Assembly: GCA_041653935.1 (NCBI GenBank)
Contig: JBAZEO010000001.1
Coordinates: 744,001 to 808,000 of the forward strand
DNA length: 64,000 nucleotides
Reading direction: 5' to 3'
From: JAYEHL01 sp041653935
GTDB lineage: Bacteria; Chloroflexota; Dehalococcoidia; E44-bin15
Shown here piece after piece: positions 50,109 through 59,242 of the stretch (the first letter of the stretch is position 1; the number at the start of each line of letters is the position of its first letter). Made by a program: the position numbers and the translations under genes. The notes beneath the pieces are model-generated. The model was not told the origin of the DNA, did no database searches, and was given only the letters and a program-made list of their open reading frames with translations.

Positions 50109-52289
50109 ATGGGTGATCTACCAGGAATTTTTTGGGTAGTTCCCGTAGCAGGTGTCATTGCAGTGCTTTTTGCCGCCTACCTGATACGTGACGTGTTACG
50201 TCGCGATCCCGGCACCAAAGAGATGCAGGACATCGGCAACATGATCTTCGAGGGAGCCAAGGCCTTCCTCAAGCGCCAGTACATAACTATCGCCATCCTA
50301 TCAGTAGTAGTCGCCGTTCTAATCGCCGTGCTGGTAGGCTGCCTCCGCGGTGAGGAAGGTATACCGGGCATGACCCCGGTCGGCATCGCCTGGCGCACAG
50401 GCGTGGCCTTCATGGTAGGAGCTTTCTGCTCCGCCATCTCCGGCTTTATCGGCATGTTAATCTCGGTAAAAGCCAATGTACGATGCGCCAACGCCGCACG
50501 GACCGGCGGCTTGAAACAGGCCATTGACGTAGGCATTAAGGGGGGAGCCGTTTCAGGCTTCCTTGTCGTAGCCTTGAGCCTCATTGGCGTAACCGCGATG
50601 TACTTCGCATATGGCGGTCATGCCGATCAATCACCGCACCTTATCGTCGGCTTCGGCTTCGGCGCCAGCTTCGTAGCCCTCTTCGCCCAGCTGGGAGGAG
50701 GAATCTACACCAAGGCAGCTGACATGGGTGCCGACCTCGTAGGCAAAGTAGAGGCCGGTATACCCGAGGACGACCCGAGAAACGCCGCCGTTATCGCCGA
50801 CCTCGTCGGAGACAACGTGGGCGACTGCGCCGGCCGTGGCGCCGACCTGTTCGAGTCCACCGCCGCCGAGAATATCGGAGCGATGATCCTCGGTATCGCA
50901 CTATGGAAGATAACAGGCCAACCGATCTGGGTACTGTTCCCGCTGGTACTGCGCGCCTTCGGCGTCATCGCCTGCATGTTCGGCGTGCTGCTGGTACGCG
51001 GCAAAGAGAGCGAGAACCCAATGAACGCCCTCAACCGTGGCTACTTCGTCGCCGTTGCGCTTTCCATCGCGGGACTGGTAGCTACCGTTCTCCTGATGCC
51101 TAAATGGACAGGAATAAGCAACGGCTGGTTTATCGGTGCCGGTATCGTAGGCATCGTGGCCAGTATAATCACAATCTTCGTCACACAGTACTATACGGAG
51201 TATCGCTACAAACCGGTTAAGGAAATCGCCAAGGCCTCACGCACCGGCCCGGCAACGGTCATCGTACAGGGCACCGCGGTGGGCTTTGAGACCACCCTCC
51301 CTACCGCCCTGGTAATCGGTGCAGCCCTGCTCCTCTCCTACTACTTCGGCTCACTTTCAGGCTTCGATAACCCCGGCACATTCATCAACGACGGTGGCGC
51401 ATTCGGCACCGCCGTAGCCACCATGGGCATGCTCATGACCTGCCCCTTCATCCTGGCGATGGACACATTCGGCCCTATCACCGATAACGCCGCCGGCATC
51501 ATCGAGATGGCCGGCATCGGCGGCAAGGTGAGGGATGTCACCGACCGTCTGGATGCAGTCGGCAACACCACCAAAGCCCTGACCAAGGGCTATGCCATGG
51601 TCTCGGCCGGACTGGCCGCCTTCCTGCTCTTCCAGGCTTATATGGAGAGAGTAGCCCTGCTGAAAGGCACACCCTTTGATTCGATCAATATCGCCAGCGT
51701 CGAGGTATTCGTCGGCGCGCTCCTTGGCGGAATGCTTGTATACCTGTTCTGCTCGATGGCTATCCGCGCTGTTGGCAACACCGCAGCCGCCATCATCGAA
51801 GAGGTACGCCGCCAGTTCCACGCCGATCCCGGTATCATGGCCGGTACATCCAAGCCGGACTACGGACATTGCGTGGATATCACCGCGAAGGCCGGCCTGC
51901 GCCAGATGATTGCACCAGGCCTTCTCGTAGTGCTTTCACCGATCGTCGTCGGCGTGGTGTACCGACTCATGCCTGACTCGCTACACTACGACTCTCCGAT
52001 GGCGGTAGGCGCGATGCTGATGGTAGCCACCATCGGCGGTATTCTCATGGCCAGCTACATGAACAACGGTGGCGGCGCATGGGACAACGCCAAGAAGTAC
52101 ATTGAGAGCGGCGAGTTCAAGGACGACAAGGGTAACGTCCGCGGAAAGAAGACCCCGGAACATGCCGCCGCAGTTGTCGGCGACACGGTGGGCGATCCGT
52201 TCAAGGACACCGCCGGCCCTTCTGTGCACGTTCTGATAAAACTTCTCAGCACAATCACGCTGGTGCTTTGCCCGCTCTTCATAGGCTAA
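50109..52289 (+). CDS. hppA: Membrane pyrophosphatase, K+-independent H+ type
   Basis: Second PPase, 726 residues, with the same catalytic motifs (GADLVGKVEAGIPEDDPRNA; DLVGDNVGDCAGRGADLFES; GDTVGDPFKDTAGPSVHV). GNTTKALTKG near residue 484 carries Lys and Thr, the K+-independent H+-pump signature. It also has a longer loop at PDSLHYDSPM near the C-terminal third. GAAGGGAGG precedes the ATG. The 171-bp gap to the first gene contains a TATCTTC/GAAGATA hairpin but no clear terminator. A strong terminator follows. Confidence 0.94.
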   Translation: MGDLPGIFWVVPVAGVIAVLFAAYLIRDVLRRDPGTKEMQDIGNMIFEGAKAFLKRQYITIAILSVVVAVLIAVLVGCLRGEEGIPGMTPVGIAWRTGVAFMVGAFCSAISGFIGMLISVKANVRCANAARTGGLKQAIDVGIKGGAVSGFLVVALSLIGVTAMYFAYGGHADQSPHLIVGFGFGASFVALFAQLGGGIYTKAADMGADLVGKVEAGIPEDDPRNAAVIADLVGDNVGDCAGRGADLFESTAAENIGAMILGIALWKITGQPIWVLFPLVLRAFGVIACMFGVLLVRGKESENPMNALNRGYFVAVALSIAGLVATVLLMPKWTGISNGWFIGAGIVGIVASIITIFVTQYYTEYRYKPVKEIAKASRTGPATVIVQGTAVGFETTLPTALVIGAALLLSYYFGSLSGFDNPGTFINDGGAFGTAVATMGMLMTCPFILAMDTFGPITDNAAGIIEMAGIGGKVRDVTDRLDAVGNTTKALTKGYAMVSAGLAAFLLFQAYMERVALLKGTPFDSINIASVEVFVGALLGGMLVYLFCSMAIRAVGNTAAAIIEEVRRQFHADPGIMAGTSKPDYGHCVDITAKAGLRQMIAPGLLVVLSPIVVGVVYRLMPDSLHYDSPMAVGAMLMVATIGGILMASYMNNGGGAWDNAKKYIESGEFKDDKGNVRGKKTPEHAAAVVGDTVGDPFKDTAGPSVHVLIKLLSTITLVLCPLFIG

Positions 52290-52315
52290 TAGCAAAGACA
52301 TCACAATAACAATCA

Positions 52316-52353
52316 AGGAACCCCTTTCCAATAGCGAGAGGGGTTCCTTTTTT
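52316..52353 (+). terminator. Intrinsic terminator of the hppA pair
   Basis: Stem AGGAACCCCT / AGGGGTTCCT (10 bp perfect, plus TTT/AG partial) followed by TTTTTT. Confidence 0.9.
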
Positions 52354-52369
52354 ATATGGGGAAAAGAAA

Positions 52370-52499
52370 TGCAGGATACTTTCTAATGGGATATTAGGGG
52401 GTGTCCAGTCGGGGCGCTGCTCGCTGCGTATTCTTTATTGGGCAGGGCAGCCCTGCCCCTACATGATGGACCCATGTCTGGGGGAATACAGGAGGTTGA
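52370..52499 (+). repeat. GCAGGAG element, copy 13, decayed and interrupted
   Basis: Starts with a broken GCAGGATACTTTC arm and GGGGGTGTCC, and resumes as CATGTCTGGGGGAATACAGGAGGTTGA. Between the halves lie about 70 bp including a GTAGGG-type half (GGCAGGGCAGCCCTGCCCCTAC-like, 52440-52462). The 52500-52697 gap beyond holds a 30-codon frame at 52516-52608 that I do not call a gene. Confidence 0.5.
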
Positions 52500-52697
52500 A
52501 TGTAGCTTTGATTTAATGACCAGCGAAACGAAGGATTCAGGGCTTGGACGCGAAGGTCTCACCATCGAGGAAATAACAGAGCCCAGACTACTCGTCCTCA
52601 AGGCATAGCAACATCGGTCGTAGCGTTAATATTTGCGGCATGACATCACAACACGTGTGGGCCAATAGGCGAAGCTTCCGATAAAAATGTCGCCGCT

Positions 52698-53867
52698 CTA
52701 TTGGAGCATACCAAGGAAGAGTCCTGTAACCAGAGCGGTGGATATACAGCCGGCAACGTTAGGTCCCATGGCATGCATAACCAAGTAATTCTCAGGGTTT
52801 GCCTTCTGTCCCATTCTATGCACTACCCTAGCTGACATTGGAACGGCGGAAACGCCCGCTGCCCCTATCATCGGATTTATCTTCTCCTTTGAAAACCTGT
52901 TAACTATCTGAGCGGCCCACACGCCACCGGCGGTGCCAAAAGCAAAGGCTACCACCGCCAATCCGACAATTGCCAGGCTTTGAGCGGTCAAAAATACTTG
53001 AGCGGGCATCAAGGAACCTACGGTTATCCCTAAAAGAATGGTGATTACACTTGCAAAATTGCCGCTCGCCGCTTTCGCTAGTTTATCGGTAACACCGGAG
53101 ACACGTAACAGGTTGCCGAACATGAACATCCCCACCATAGCCGCCGATGAGGGAACCAGCAGCGCGGCAACGATCAATATTAAAATAGGGAAAAGGATAA
53201 GCTCTAATTTAGAAGGTTCACGTATATCGGGCTTCATATATATCGCGCGCTCCCTCTTGGTGGTTATCAATTTGATAACCGGAGGCTGCAATATGGGCAC
53301 GAGGGCCATATATGAAAAGGCTACAAGTGTGATAGGCCCCAGAAGATTGGGGGCCAGCGCTGAGGTAAGGATAATCGTTGGCGGGCCATCGGAGCCGCCG
53401 ATGATACCGACACAGGCTGCTTCATTTATAGAGAATAGCCCTGAAGCAACACAAATGATGAATACAATGAAGATGCCCAGCTGAGCTGCAGCACCAAATA
53501 TGAAGGAAATGGGACGGGCAATCGCGGGCCCGAAGTCTGTCATAGCGCCTACCGTAAGAAATATCAGCAGGGGGATGATCTCCGATTTTACCCCGAAGGT
53601 GTATAAAATATTCAGCACCCCTATTTTACCTGCAGCAATCTCCGTCATGAGCTGGCTTAGAGTCCCCGCCTCAGCTGGAAAACCGTCCGGGGTATAAACC
53701 ATCAACACGGTAAGGGGTAAATTTACCATGATCACACCCAATCCGATAGGAACCAACAGAATCGGTTCCATCTTCTTGGCTATGCCCAGATAAATAATGA
53801 GCCCGCCAAGTGCGAGCATCAATATATTTCCCGCTGTGAGATTTAATAATCCTGTTTCGTATCCCAT
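52698..53867 (-). CDS. oadB: Sodium-translocating decarboxylase beta subunit
   Basis: Polytopic subunit (389 residues) that decarboxylates carboxybiotin and exports Na+ in oxaloacetate, methylmalonyl-CoA or glutaconyl-CoA decarboxylase. FLTVGAMTDFGPAIARP, CVGIIGGSDGPPTIILTSALAP (with the essential Asp of the DGP motif) and ALVPILQPPVIKL are diagnostic. The C-terminal NPMIGAAGVSAVPMSARV and HAMGPNVAGCISTALVTG are standard. Genes for the biotin carrier and small subunit lie upstream on the same strand. An alpha carboxyltransferase is absent from the window, so the substrate is unknown. Confidence 0.94.
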   Translation of the reverse strand: MGYETGLLNLTAGNILMLALGGLIIYLGIAKKMEPILLVPIGLGVIMVNLPLTVLMVYTPDGFPAEAGTLSQLMTEIAAGKIGVLNILYTFGVKSEIIPLLIFLTVGAMTDFGPAIARPISFIFGAAAQLGIFIVFIICVASGLFSINEAACVGIIGGSDGPPTIILTSALAPNLLGPITLVAFSYMALVPILQPPVIKLITTKRERAIYMKPDIREPSKLELILFPILILIVAALLVPSSAAMVGMFMFGNLLRVSGVTDKLAKAASGNFASVITILLGITVGSLMPAQVFLTAQSLAIVGLAVVAFAFGTAGGVWAAQIVNRFSKEKINPMIGAAGVSAVPMSARVVHRMGQKANPENYLVMHAMGPNVAGCISTALVTGLFLGMLQ

Positions 53868-53996
53868 AGTAACCCTATCTTTGCATACTCATGACCACAG
53901 TTACCAAAGCAGATCTTGCAGAGATTATTGAGAGATATATGGGTAGGCTTAAAAAAGGCTCAAGGTCAAAGAACACGGCTTCCATTAATCTATATA

Positions 53997-54413
53997 CTAT
54001 GCTTCGATTGCTACCAAAGCCCCGCCTCTCTTCACATTCTGCCCTGCCGAAACGAAAATCTCCTTCACAATCCCATCTCTGGGTGACGGGATGTCAGTAT
54101 CCATCTTCATAGCCTCTAGTACCAACAGAACATCGCCAGTTTTTACTGTGTCACCGACCTTAACCTTAACGTTTAAGATCATCCCCTGCATGGGAGCGGC
54201 GATAACTCCCTTACCTGTAACCTTAGGCGCCTGCGAAACTGCTACCGCAGGAGGATTCGTAGGACGTTCCGCAGCTTTATTATTAACCTGAGGTTTTACG
54301 AGGGGAGACGCTGACATGGGAGAAGCTGTCTGCGATCCTGCCTCCCCGAGGATTTCCTCTATCTCCACCTCATGGCTAACTCCCTCGATAGTTATCTTGA
54401 ACTTGCGTTTCAT
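53997..54413 (-). CDS. Biotin carrier subunit of sodium-pump decarboxylase
   Basis: A 138-residue biotinyl protein. The C-terminal about 70 residues form the biotin/lipoyl barrel with the target lysine in LEAMKMDTDI. The N-terminal part (KFKITIEGVSHEVEIEEIL) is a typical pre-domain, joined by a Pro/Ala/Ser-rich linker. Its start overlaps the previous gene's stop by 4 bp (ATGA type), so these are coupled. It carries CO2 from the missing carboxyltransferase to the beta subunit. Confidence 0.93.
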   Translation of the reverse strand: MKRKFKITIEGVSHEVEIEEILGEAGSQTASPMSASPLVKPQVNNKAAERPTNPPAVAVSQAPKVTGKGVIAAPMQGMILNVKVKVGDTVKTGDVLLVLEAMKMDTDIPSPRDGIVKEIFVSAGQNVKRGGALVAIEA

Positions 54414-54655
54414 CTTTTCCTCTCTTGCTCAGCCTGCAAATAGCCCTCAATAGCAGCAGCTATTAGCACATCTTTTTTCATATCTGCTTTTACTGATCGT
54501 ATCCTTCCGCGACGCATAAATATGCCATGCTTTTCCCTGAACGCAATAACGTGGTGAAGGCTACCGATAGCTAGGACGAAAATAATCGAAATGACGAACA
54601 AAGCTGCAATGATAATTCCTGAAGTCTGAAGTGCTTTAGTAAGTTCATTTTCCAA
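54410..54655 (-). CDS. Small membrane subunit of sodium-pump decarboxylase (OadG/MmdD-like)
   Basis: An 81-residue protein with one helix (SGIIIAALFVISIIFVLAIGS), then a basic cytoplasmic part. Position directly ahead of the biotin carrier and beta genes and the size match the gamma/delta assembly subunits. Sequence similarity alone in this family is weak. It lacks an obvious His-rich zinc tail seen in some OadG. Confidence 0.7.
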   Translation of the reverse strand: MENELTKALQTSGIIIAALFVISIIFVLAIGSLHHVIAFREKHGIFMRRGRIRSVKADMKKDVLIAAAIEGYLQAEQERKR

Positions 54656-54788
54656 TTATATTCATACCTCAATAGAGATAAACCTTGGTTAGTTTACACC
54701 ATTTATCCCACAGCTGTCAAAGCTGTACAACAAATTACTAGCATGCATAAAACGGCAATACTGCAAGGCAGATATTCCGCTGAAAAAG

Positions 54789-54873
54789 GGCGCAGGAGAT
54801 TTCTCCTACCAGGAGTTTGGGAATATCTCCTAAACTAAAATCACCCGTGAGGGGGGATACAAAGAATTGGGTT
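54789..54873 (+). repeat. GCAGGAG element, copy 14, decayed
   Basis: Recognisable as GCAGGAGATTTCTCCTACC, AGGAGTTTGGGAATATCTCC and TCACCCGTGAGGGGGGA with many substitutions. It lies in the gap between malic enzyme and the decarboxylase genes. Confidence 0.55.
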
Positions 54874-54906
54874 AATACACCCGATCAAGGTCACAATAAT
54901 ACAGGC

Positions 54907-56277
54907 TTACGCCCAGAGCGGCTCCTTACAACTAGTATTGGCGAAATAGTCTTCATCCAGTTTTCGCTGAGCAACTCCCGATTCCATAGCAGCCTTGACT
55001 ACGGCATGAGTTACTGCCAGATGCACTTTAGGCTCAATTGCGCTGGGAACTAACCTGCCTTCATCAGTAGCTGCCGCAATCGCTAGAGACGCAGCTAGAA
55101 GCATTTCGTTGTTGATCTTACTGGCTTTGGCATCAAGCGCCCCGCGCCAGATTCCCGGAAAGCCGAGAAGATTATTGACCGACCTGCCATCGGCAGCAAG
55201 TGCCGCACCGGCCGCCCTGGCCTCCTCCGGCGTAATCTCCGGATAAGGATTGGACAGGGCAAGGATAATCTGGCCCTTTCGCACCTTGCTTGGGTCTATT
55301 AGCCCCTTCACGCCTGTAGTGGCTACCACTATATCGCACTTCTGCATAATCTCATCTATATTAGAGACTATGCCACCCGCATCCGCATGCCGCTTTTTAG
55401 TAGCCTCAGTCCTTGCCGTTCCCAGAGTCGGATTGCCCGTGTATTGGAATATAAACTTGCCGATAGCTAAACCAGCCGCTCCCAGGCCGATCATCCCTAT
55501 CTTAGCCTGTTTCAAATCAATATTAGTGCGCTTGGATGCATTTATAAGAGCAGCCAGAACCACCACTGCCGTTCCCTTCTGATCATCGTGCATAACAGGT
55601 ATATTTAACTCGTTGACGAGCCTATCCTCTATATAGAAACACCGCGGCGAAGATATATCTTCCAACTGAATGCCACCGAAAGTAGGAGCGATATGCTTCA
55701 CCGTTTCAATAATCTCATCAGGATCTTTAGTGTTTAAAAGAATAGGAATTCCGCTGATCCCCACAAGCTGCTGGAGCAGCGCGGCCTTCCCCTCCATAAC
55801 CGGCATCCCAGCCACAGGCCCGATATCACCTAGTCCAAGTATCGCAGTACCGTCGGTGACTATCGCAACAAAGTACGGAATAGCGGTAAAATAATCCTTC
55901 CATCCCGGCTCTTTCTCAATCAACTTGCACACTTGAGCCACCCCCGGCGTATAAACCCTGCGCAGAACATCCAGTGAAGTAATGGGAATGGTATTAACCA
56001 TCTTTATCTTCCCGTACTTATGGGTCTCCATCACATCATCTCTGACCTGCAAAATAGAGGTCTCTTTAAGTTTTGAAACTTCCTTAACAACCTGGTTAAG
56101 CTTATCCTCGTTCTCTGCATATACTTCTATATCCCGGATAGTATAATGCGACCCCATATGCACTAAAGTAATGTTACCAATACTGACCCCAACTTTACCT
56201 ATAGCCGCGGCCACTTTACCCAATGTTCCGGGAACGTTTAGATTCTGACAGCGTATAGTTTTGACAATCTCTTCCAT
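54907..56277 (-). CDS. ACT-domain NAD(P)-dependent malic enzyme
   Basis: Oxidatively decarboxylates malate to pyruvate. The first about 80 residues are an ACT domain (PGTLGKVAAAIGKVGVSIGN). The catalytic part starts about 95 with VNTIPITSLDVLRRVYTPGVA, then VTDGTAILGLGDIGPVAGMP and the NAD-binding IGMIGLGAAGLAIGKFI, and NNLLGFPGIWRGALDAKA. 456 residues, the short bacterial form. GGAGTG precedes the ATG. ACT regulation by an amino acid is inferred. Proximity to a Na+-pump decarboxylase suggests C4-dicarboxylate metabolism. Confidence 0.93.
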   Translation of the reverse strand: MEEIVKTIRCQNLNVPGTLGKVAAAIGKVGVSIGNITLVHMGSHYTIRDIEVYAENEDKLNQVVKEVSKLKETSILQVRDDVMETHKYGKIKMVNTIPITSLDVLRRVYTPGVAQVCKLIEKEPGWKDYFTAIPYFVAIVTDGTAILGLGDIGPVAGMPVMEGKAALLQQLVGISGIPILLNTKDPDEIIETVKHIAPTFGGIQLEDISSPRCFYIEDRLVNELNIPVMHDDQKGTAVVVLAALINASKRTNIDLKQAKIGMIGLGAAGLAIGKFIFQYTGNPTLGTARTEATKKRHADAGGIVSNIDEIMQKCDIVVATTGVKGLIDPSKVRKGQIILALSNPYPEITPEEARAAGAALAADGRSVNNLLGFPGIWRGALDAKASKINNEMLLAASLAIAAATDEGRLVPSAIEPKVHLAVTHAVVKAAMESGVAQRKLDEDYFANTSCKEPLWA

Positions 56278-56407
56278 TTTTCACTCCAAAAAAATACGGC
56301 CATCCTCATGACCGCAGCCCATAATCAAATTGTAACATATATCGACCCGACAAAAATTTTACTAGGGGGTAATACTACACCACGAAAGCAGTATTGTCAA
56401 TTGGTGA

Positions 56408-57040
56408 TTAAAATCGAAGGAATGGATTGTGACGCCGCTCGTCGCCGATAGTGGTTTTGGGCCCGTGGCCGGGATAAACGATTGTATCATCGGGCATTAC
56501 CATCAGCTTGCGCTGGATGCTGTCTATAAGCACTTCGTGGCTGCACCCGGGGAAGTCGCTGCGACCCACACTGAGATTGAACAGCGTATCACCGGCAAAG
56601 ACCACCCCGTTCCCGTAGAGGCATATGCCGCCGGGGCTGTGGCCCGGGGTATGAAGCACGGTGAATTTAAGGTCTCCGACCTCGATGATATCGCCATCCT
56701 TTAGAGCGATATCCGGATCGGGCGGCGTCTCCACCGGACCTCCCACCATGAGACTGATCATGCGCGATGCCCCCGCCGCCCTCTTGCCGCTGGGCTCATC
56801 CCCATGCATCGCGAACTTGGCGCCGGTCCCCTTCTTCACAGCGCCGAGGGCCATCAGGTGGTCCGGGTGGCTGTGTGTCGCGACGATTATCTTGATATCC
56901 AGATTTAATTTCTTCACCTGCTTCATGATAAAGTCGGGATCGGCAGCCGGGTCGATGATCATACCCTTACCCGTTTCCTCCGAGCCGACGATGTAGCAGT
57001 CCGTCCCGAACGGTCCGATTTCAAATCCGCGTATAATCAT
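56408..57040 (-). CDS. MBL-fold hydrolase (glyoxalase II-like)
   Basis: A 210-residue metallo-beta-lactamase-fold protein: ATHSHPDHLMALG near residue 54 (HxHxDH), VLHTPGHSPGGICLYG near 118 and FAGDTLFNLSVGRSDFPG near 138 are the glyoxalase II/YcbL set, and VYPGHGPKTTIGDERRHNP is the final His motif. Substrate could be a thioester or persulfide. Divergent from glyS. Confidence 0.9.
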   Translation of the reverse strand: MIIRGFEIGPFGTDCYIVGSEETGKGMIIDPAADPDFIMKQVKKLNLDIKIIVATHSHPDHLMALGAVKKGTGAKFAMHGDEPSGKRAAGASRMISLMVGGPVETPPDPDIALKDGDIIEVGDLKFTVLHTPGHSPGGICLYGNGVVFAGDTLFNLSVGRSDFPGCSHEVLIDSIQRKLMVMPDDTIVYPGHGPKTTIGDERRHNPFLRF

Positions 57041-57080
57041 ACAGCCATTTTTTCATGATTCCTGCTTCCGTGTCAAGGCT

Positions 57081-57109
57081 TTGACTTTCAGGTGCAAAAC
57101 TGTTAACTT
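57081..57109 (+). promoter_or_regulatory. Promoter of glyS
   Basis: TTGACT (57081-57086), 17-bp spacer, TAACTT (57104-57109), 35 bp before the TTG start. Confidence 0.55.
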
Positions 57110-57143
57110 TTTTAAGGCTATTGATTTTGGGGGGAGTAATTCG

Positions 57144-58496
57144 TTGAAAGCAAGCATGGAAAAGATCGTCTCGCTCTGCAAAAGGCGAGGACTTATATTC
57201 CAATCCAGCGAAATTTACGGCGGGATGTCCGCCTGCTGGGACTACGGCCCTATCGGCGTCGAGCTGAAGCGCAACGTGAAAGAGGCCTGGTGGCGCTCCA
57301 TGGTGAAAGAACGCGAAGATATCGTCGGCATAGACGCCAGTATCCTTATGCATCGATCTGTGTGGAAAGCCAGCGGCCACGAGGAGGGATTTGCCGACCT
57401 CCTGCGCGAGTGCAAAGCCTGCAACCAGCGCTGGCGCGCCGACCATCTTCAGGGCGAAACCTGCCCGGATTGCGGCGGCGAGCTTACCGAAGGGAAAATG
57501 TTCAACCTGATGTTCAAGACCTTCGCCGGACCGATCGAGGGGGACAACGCGATTGTTTATCTGCGGCCGGAGACGGCGCAGGGCATATTCGTCAACTTTG
57601 CAAATGTCATGGAAACGACGCGAAAGAAACCGCCCTTCGGCATCGCGCAGATAGGTAAATCGTTCCGCAACGAGATCACCACCGGCAACTTCATCTTCCG
57701 CTGCCGCGAGTTCGAGCAGATGGAAATGGAGTTCTTCGTCAAGCCGGGCACCGAGGGCAAATGGTACGAGTACTGGCTGGACCAGCGTTTCAACTGGTAC
57801 CTGAACCTGGGCATCAAGAAGGAGAACCTGCGGATGCGCGAGCACGACAAGGCGGAGCTGGCGCACTACGCCAGGGCCTGCTCCGACGTCGAGTATCTCT
57901 TCCCCATCGGCTGGTCCGAAATCGAAGGCATCGCCAGCCGCGGCGACTTCGACCTGACGCAGCACTCAAAGTTCAGCGGCAAGGATTTGAGCTATTTCGA
58001 CACCGAGACGAAAGAGAAATACATGCCCTGCGTCATCGAGCCTTCATCGGGCGTTGACCGCAACGCGCTGGCCTTCCTTATCGATGCTTATGACGAGGAG
58101 CCGGACAAGGACGAGATACGAACGGTACTGCACTTCCACCCGGACATCGCGCCGGTAAAAGTGGCCATCCTCCCCCTCAGCAAGAAAGAGAACCTGGCGC
58201 GCATGGCCAGGGACGTGCACGCCCTGGTGCGCAAACAGTTCAACTCGCAATACGACGACACGCAGAGCATCGGCAGGCGCTACCGCAGGCAGGATGAGAT
58301 CGGAACGCCGCTGTCCGTCACCGTCGATTTTGAATCGCTGGAGGACAACGCCGTCACCATCCGCGACCGCGACACCATGAAGCAGATACGCGTGCCCGTT
58401 GCTGTACTTGTCGATACGCTGAACAAGAAGCTCTCCGGTGAATCGATAGAGGTGCTGCCGCCCGGCGGCAAGCTGCTGGGCGGCGAGGGAAAGTAA
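57144..58496 (+). CDS. glyS: Glycyl-tRNA synthetase, class II homodimeric type
   Basis: Charges tRNA-Gly. Motif 2 is KSFRNEITTGNFIFRCREFEQME (residues about 172-194), with YLRPETAQGIFVNF before it. A zinc-type CKACNQRW ... CPDCGGE insert lies near 92-116. Motif 3 is EPSSGVDRNALAFL. 450 residues, the eukaryote/archaea-like homodimeric form. The start is TTG at 57144 with GGGGGGAG 7 nt before. An ATG at 57156 is too far from it, and a frame to 57081 starts inside the promoter. Confidence 0.94.
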   Translation: MKASMEKIVSLCKRRGLIFQSSEIYGGMSACWDYGPIGVELKRNVKEAWWRSMVKEREDIVGIDASILMHRSVWKASGHEEGFADLLRECKACNQRWRADHLQGETCPDCGGELTEGKMFNLMFKTFAGPIEGDNAIVYLRPETAQGIFVNFANVMETTRKKPPFGIAQIGKSFRNEITTGNFIFRCREFEQMEMEFFVKPGTEGKWYEYWLDQRFNWYLNLGIKKENLRMREHDKAELAHYARACSDVEYLFPIGWSEIEGIASRGDFDLTQHSKFSGKDLSYFDTETKEKYMPCVIEPSSGVDRNALAFLIDAYDEEPDKDEIRTVLHFHPDIAPVKVAILPLSKKENLARMARDVHALVRKQFNSQYDDTQSIGRRYRRQDEIGTPLSVTVDFESLEDNAVTIRDRDTMKQIRVPVAVLVDTLNKKLSGESIEVLPPGGKLLGGEGK

Positions 58497-58505
58497 GCGG
58501 CGACG

Positions 58506-59066
58506 ATGATACCTAGATACCCTACAATCGGCATTTGCGGACTCTCGTGCCGGCTTTGCCCCAGATATCACACCGACGGCGAGAGCAGGTGCCATGGCTG
58601 CAAGACCGAATCGAGAATGGGGGCAGGATGTCCATTCATCACGTGCGCGCTGAAGAAAAAAGGTGTCGAGTTCTGCTGGGAATGCGAGCAGAGCGATAAC
58701 TGTCCAAAATGGGGCTTTCACAGGAAGGCCAGCAGGACAGGCGATAGCTTCAAATGTTATCAAACGCTTGAGAGCGATATTTCATTTATTAAAAAGAACA
58801 GCGTCGTAAACTTCGACAAGCTGCAGAAAACAAGGGAAATGTTTCTAAAAGAGATGCTGCGGGACTTCAACGACGGGCAGTCGAAGAACTACTATTGTAT
58901 AGCGGCGACCGTGATGGAGATCAAAGAGCTGGAAGCTGCCCTGATAGAGGCCAAGAAGACCTCTAAGAAGCTGGACGCCAAGGGCAAAGCAAAGAACATG
59001 CACGCGATACTGGACAAAATAGCGCAGAAGAAGGGCTACAATCTGAAACTAAGGAAGACTAAATAG
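58506..59066 (+). CDS. DUF3795 cysteine-rich protein
   Basis: A 186-residue protein with the DUF3795 pattern at the N-terminus: ICGLSCRLCPRYHTDGESRC (residues 9-28), CHGCKTESRMGAGCPFITCAL, and CWECEQSDNCPKW. The 10 or so cysteines suggest metal or cluster binding. The C-terminal about 90 residues are Lys-rich helices (KDLDAKGKAKNMHAIL-like). Function unknown. It follows glyS by 9 bp. Confidence 0.8.
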   Translation: MIPRYPTIGICGLSCRLCPRYHTDGESRCHGCKTESRMGAGCPFITCALKKKGVEFCWECEQSDNCPKWGFHRKASRTGDSFKCYQTLESDISFIKKNSVVNFDKLQKTREMFLKEMLRDFNDGQSKNYYCIAATVMEIKELEAALIEAKKTSKKLDAKGKAKNMHAILDKIAQKKGYNLKLRKTK

Positions 59067-59105
59067 ATACGTTGTTTACCAGTCTTCCCCCGCATCCTTT
59101 ATTTA

Positions 59106-59114
59106 TGATATAAT
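59106..59114 (+). promoter_or_regulatory. Upstream extended -10 box before the mutase genes
   Basis: TGATATAAT at 59106-59114, 50 bp upstream of a second, stronger promoter. A tandem promoter is possible. Confidence 0.4.
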
Positions 59115-59164
59115 TCCGTCCGTTATGCTTCAAACACGCGCCAGCTAACGCACTAGCGGTTTAG

Positions 59165-59194
59165 TTGACACGCAAGGCCCGAAAACTATATAAT
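59165..59194 (+). promoter_or_regulatory. Main promoter of the acyl-CoA mutase genes
   Basis: TTGACA (59165-59170), 18-bp spacer, TATAAT (59189-59194). The leader is about 42 nt with GGGGAGCGAG before the ATG. It is too short for a cobalamin riboswitch. Confidence 0.75.
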
Positions 59195-59242
59195 CAATCG
59201 GCATTGTTTTGCACGTAGTAAATTCTAAAGTGGGGAGCGAGA

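Noticed and set aside
52516..52608. 30-codon frame starting MTSETKDSG
   Set aside because: No ribosome site, too short and no family similarity. It could be a gene remnant, so it is only mentioned.
59070..59242. Cobalamin riboswitch before the mutase genes
   Set aside because: The leader from the best promoter is only about 42 nt, and no B12-box-like sequence is visible.
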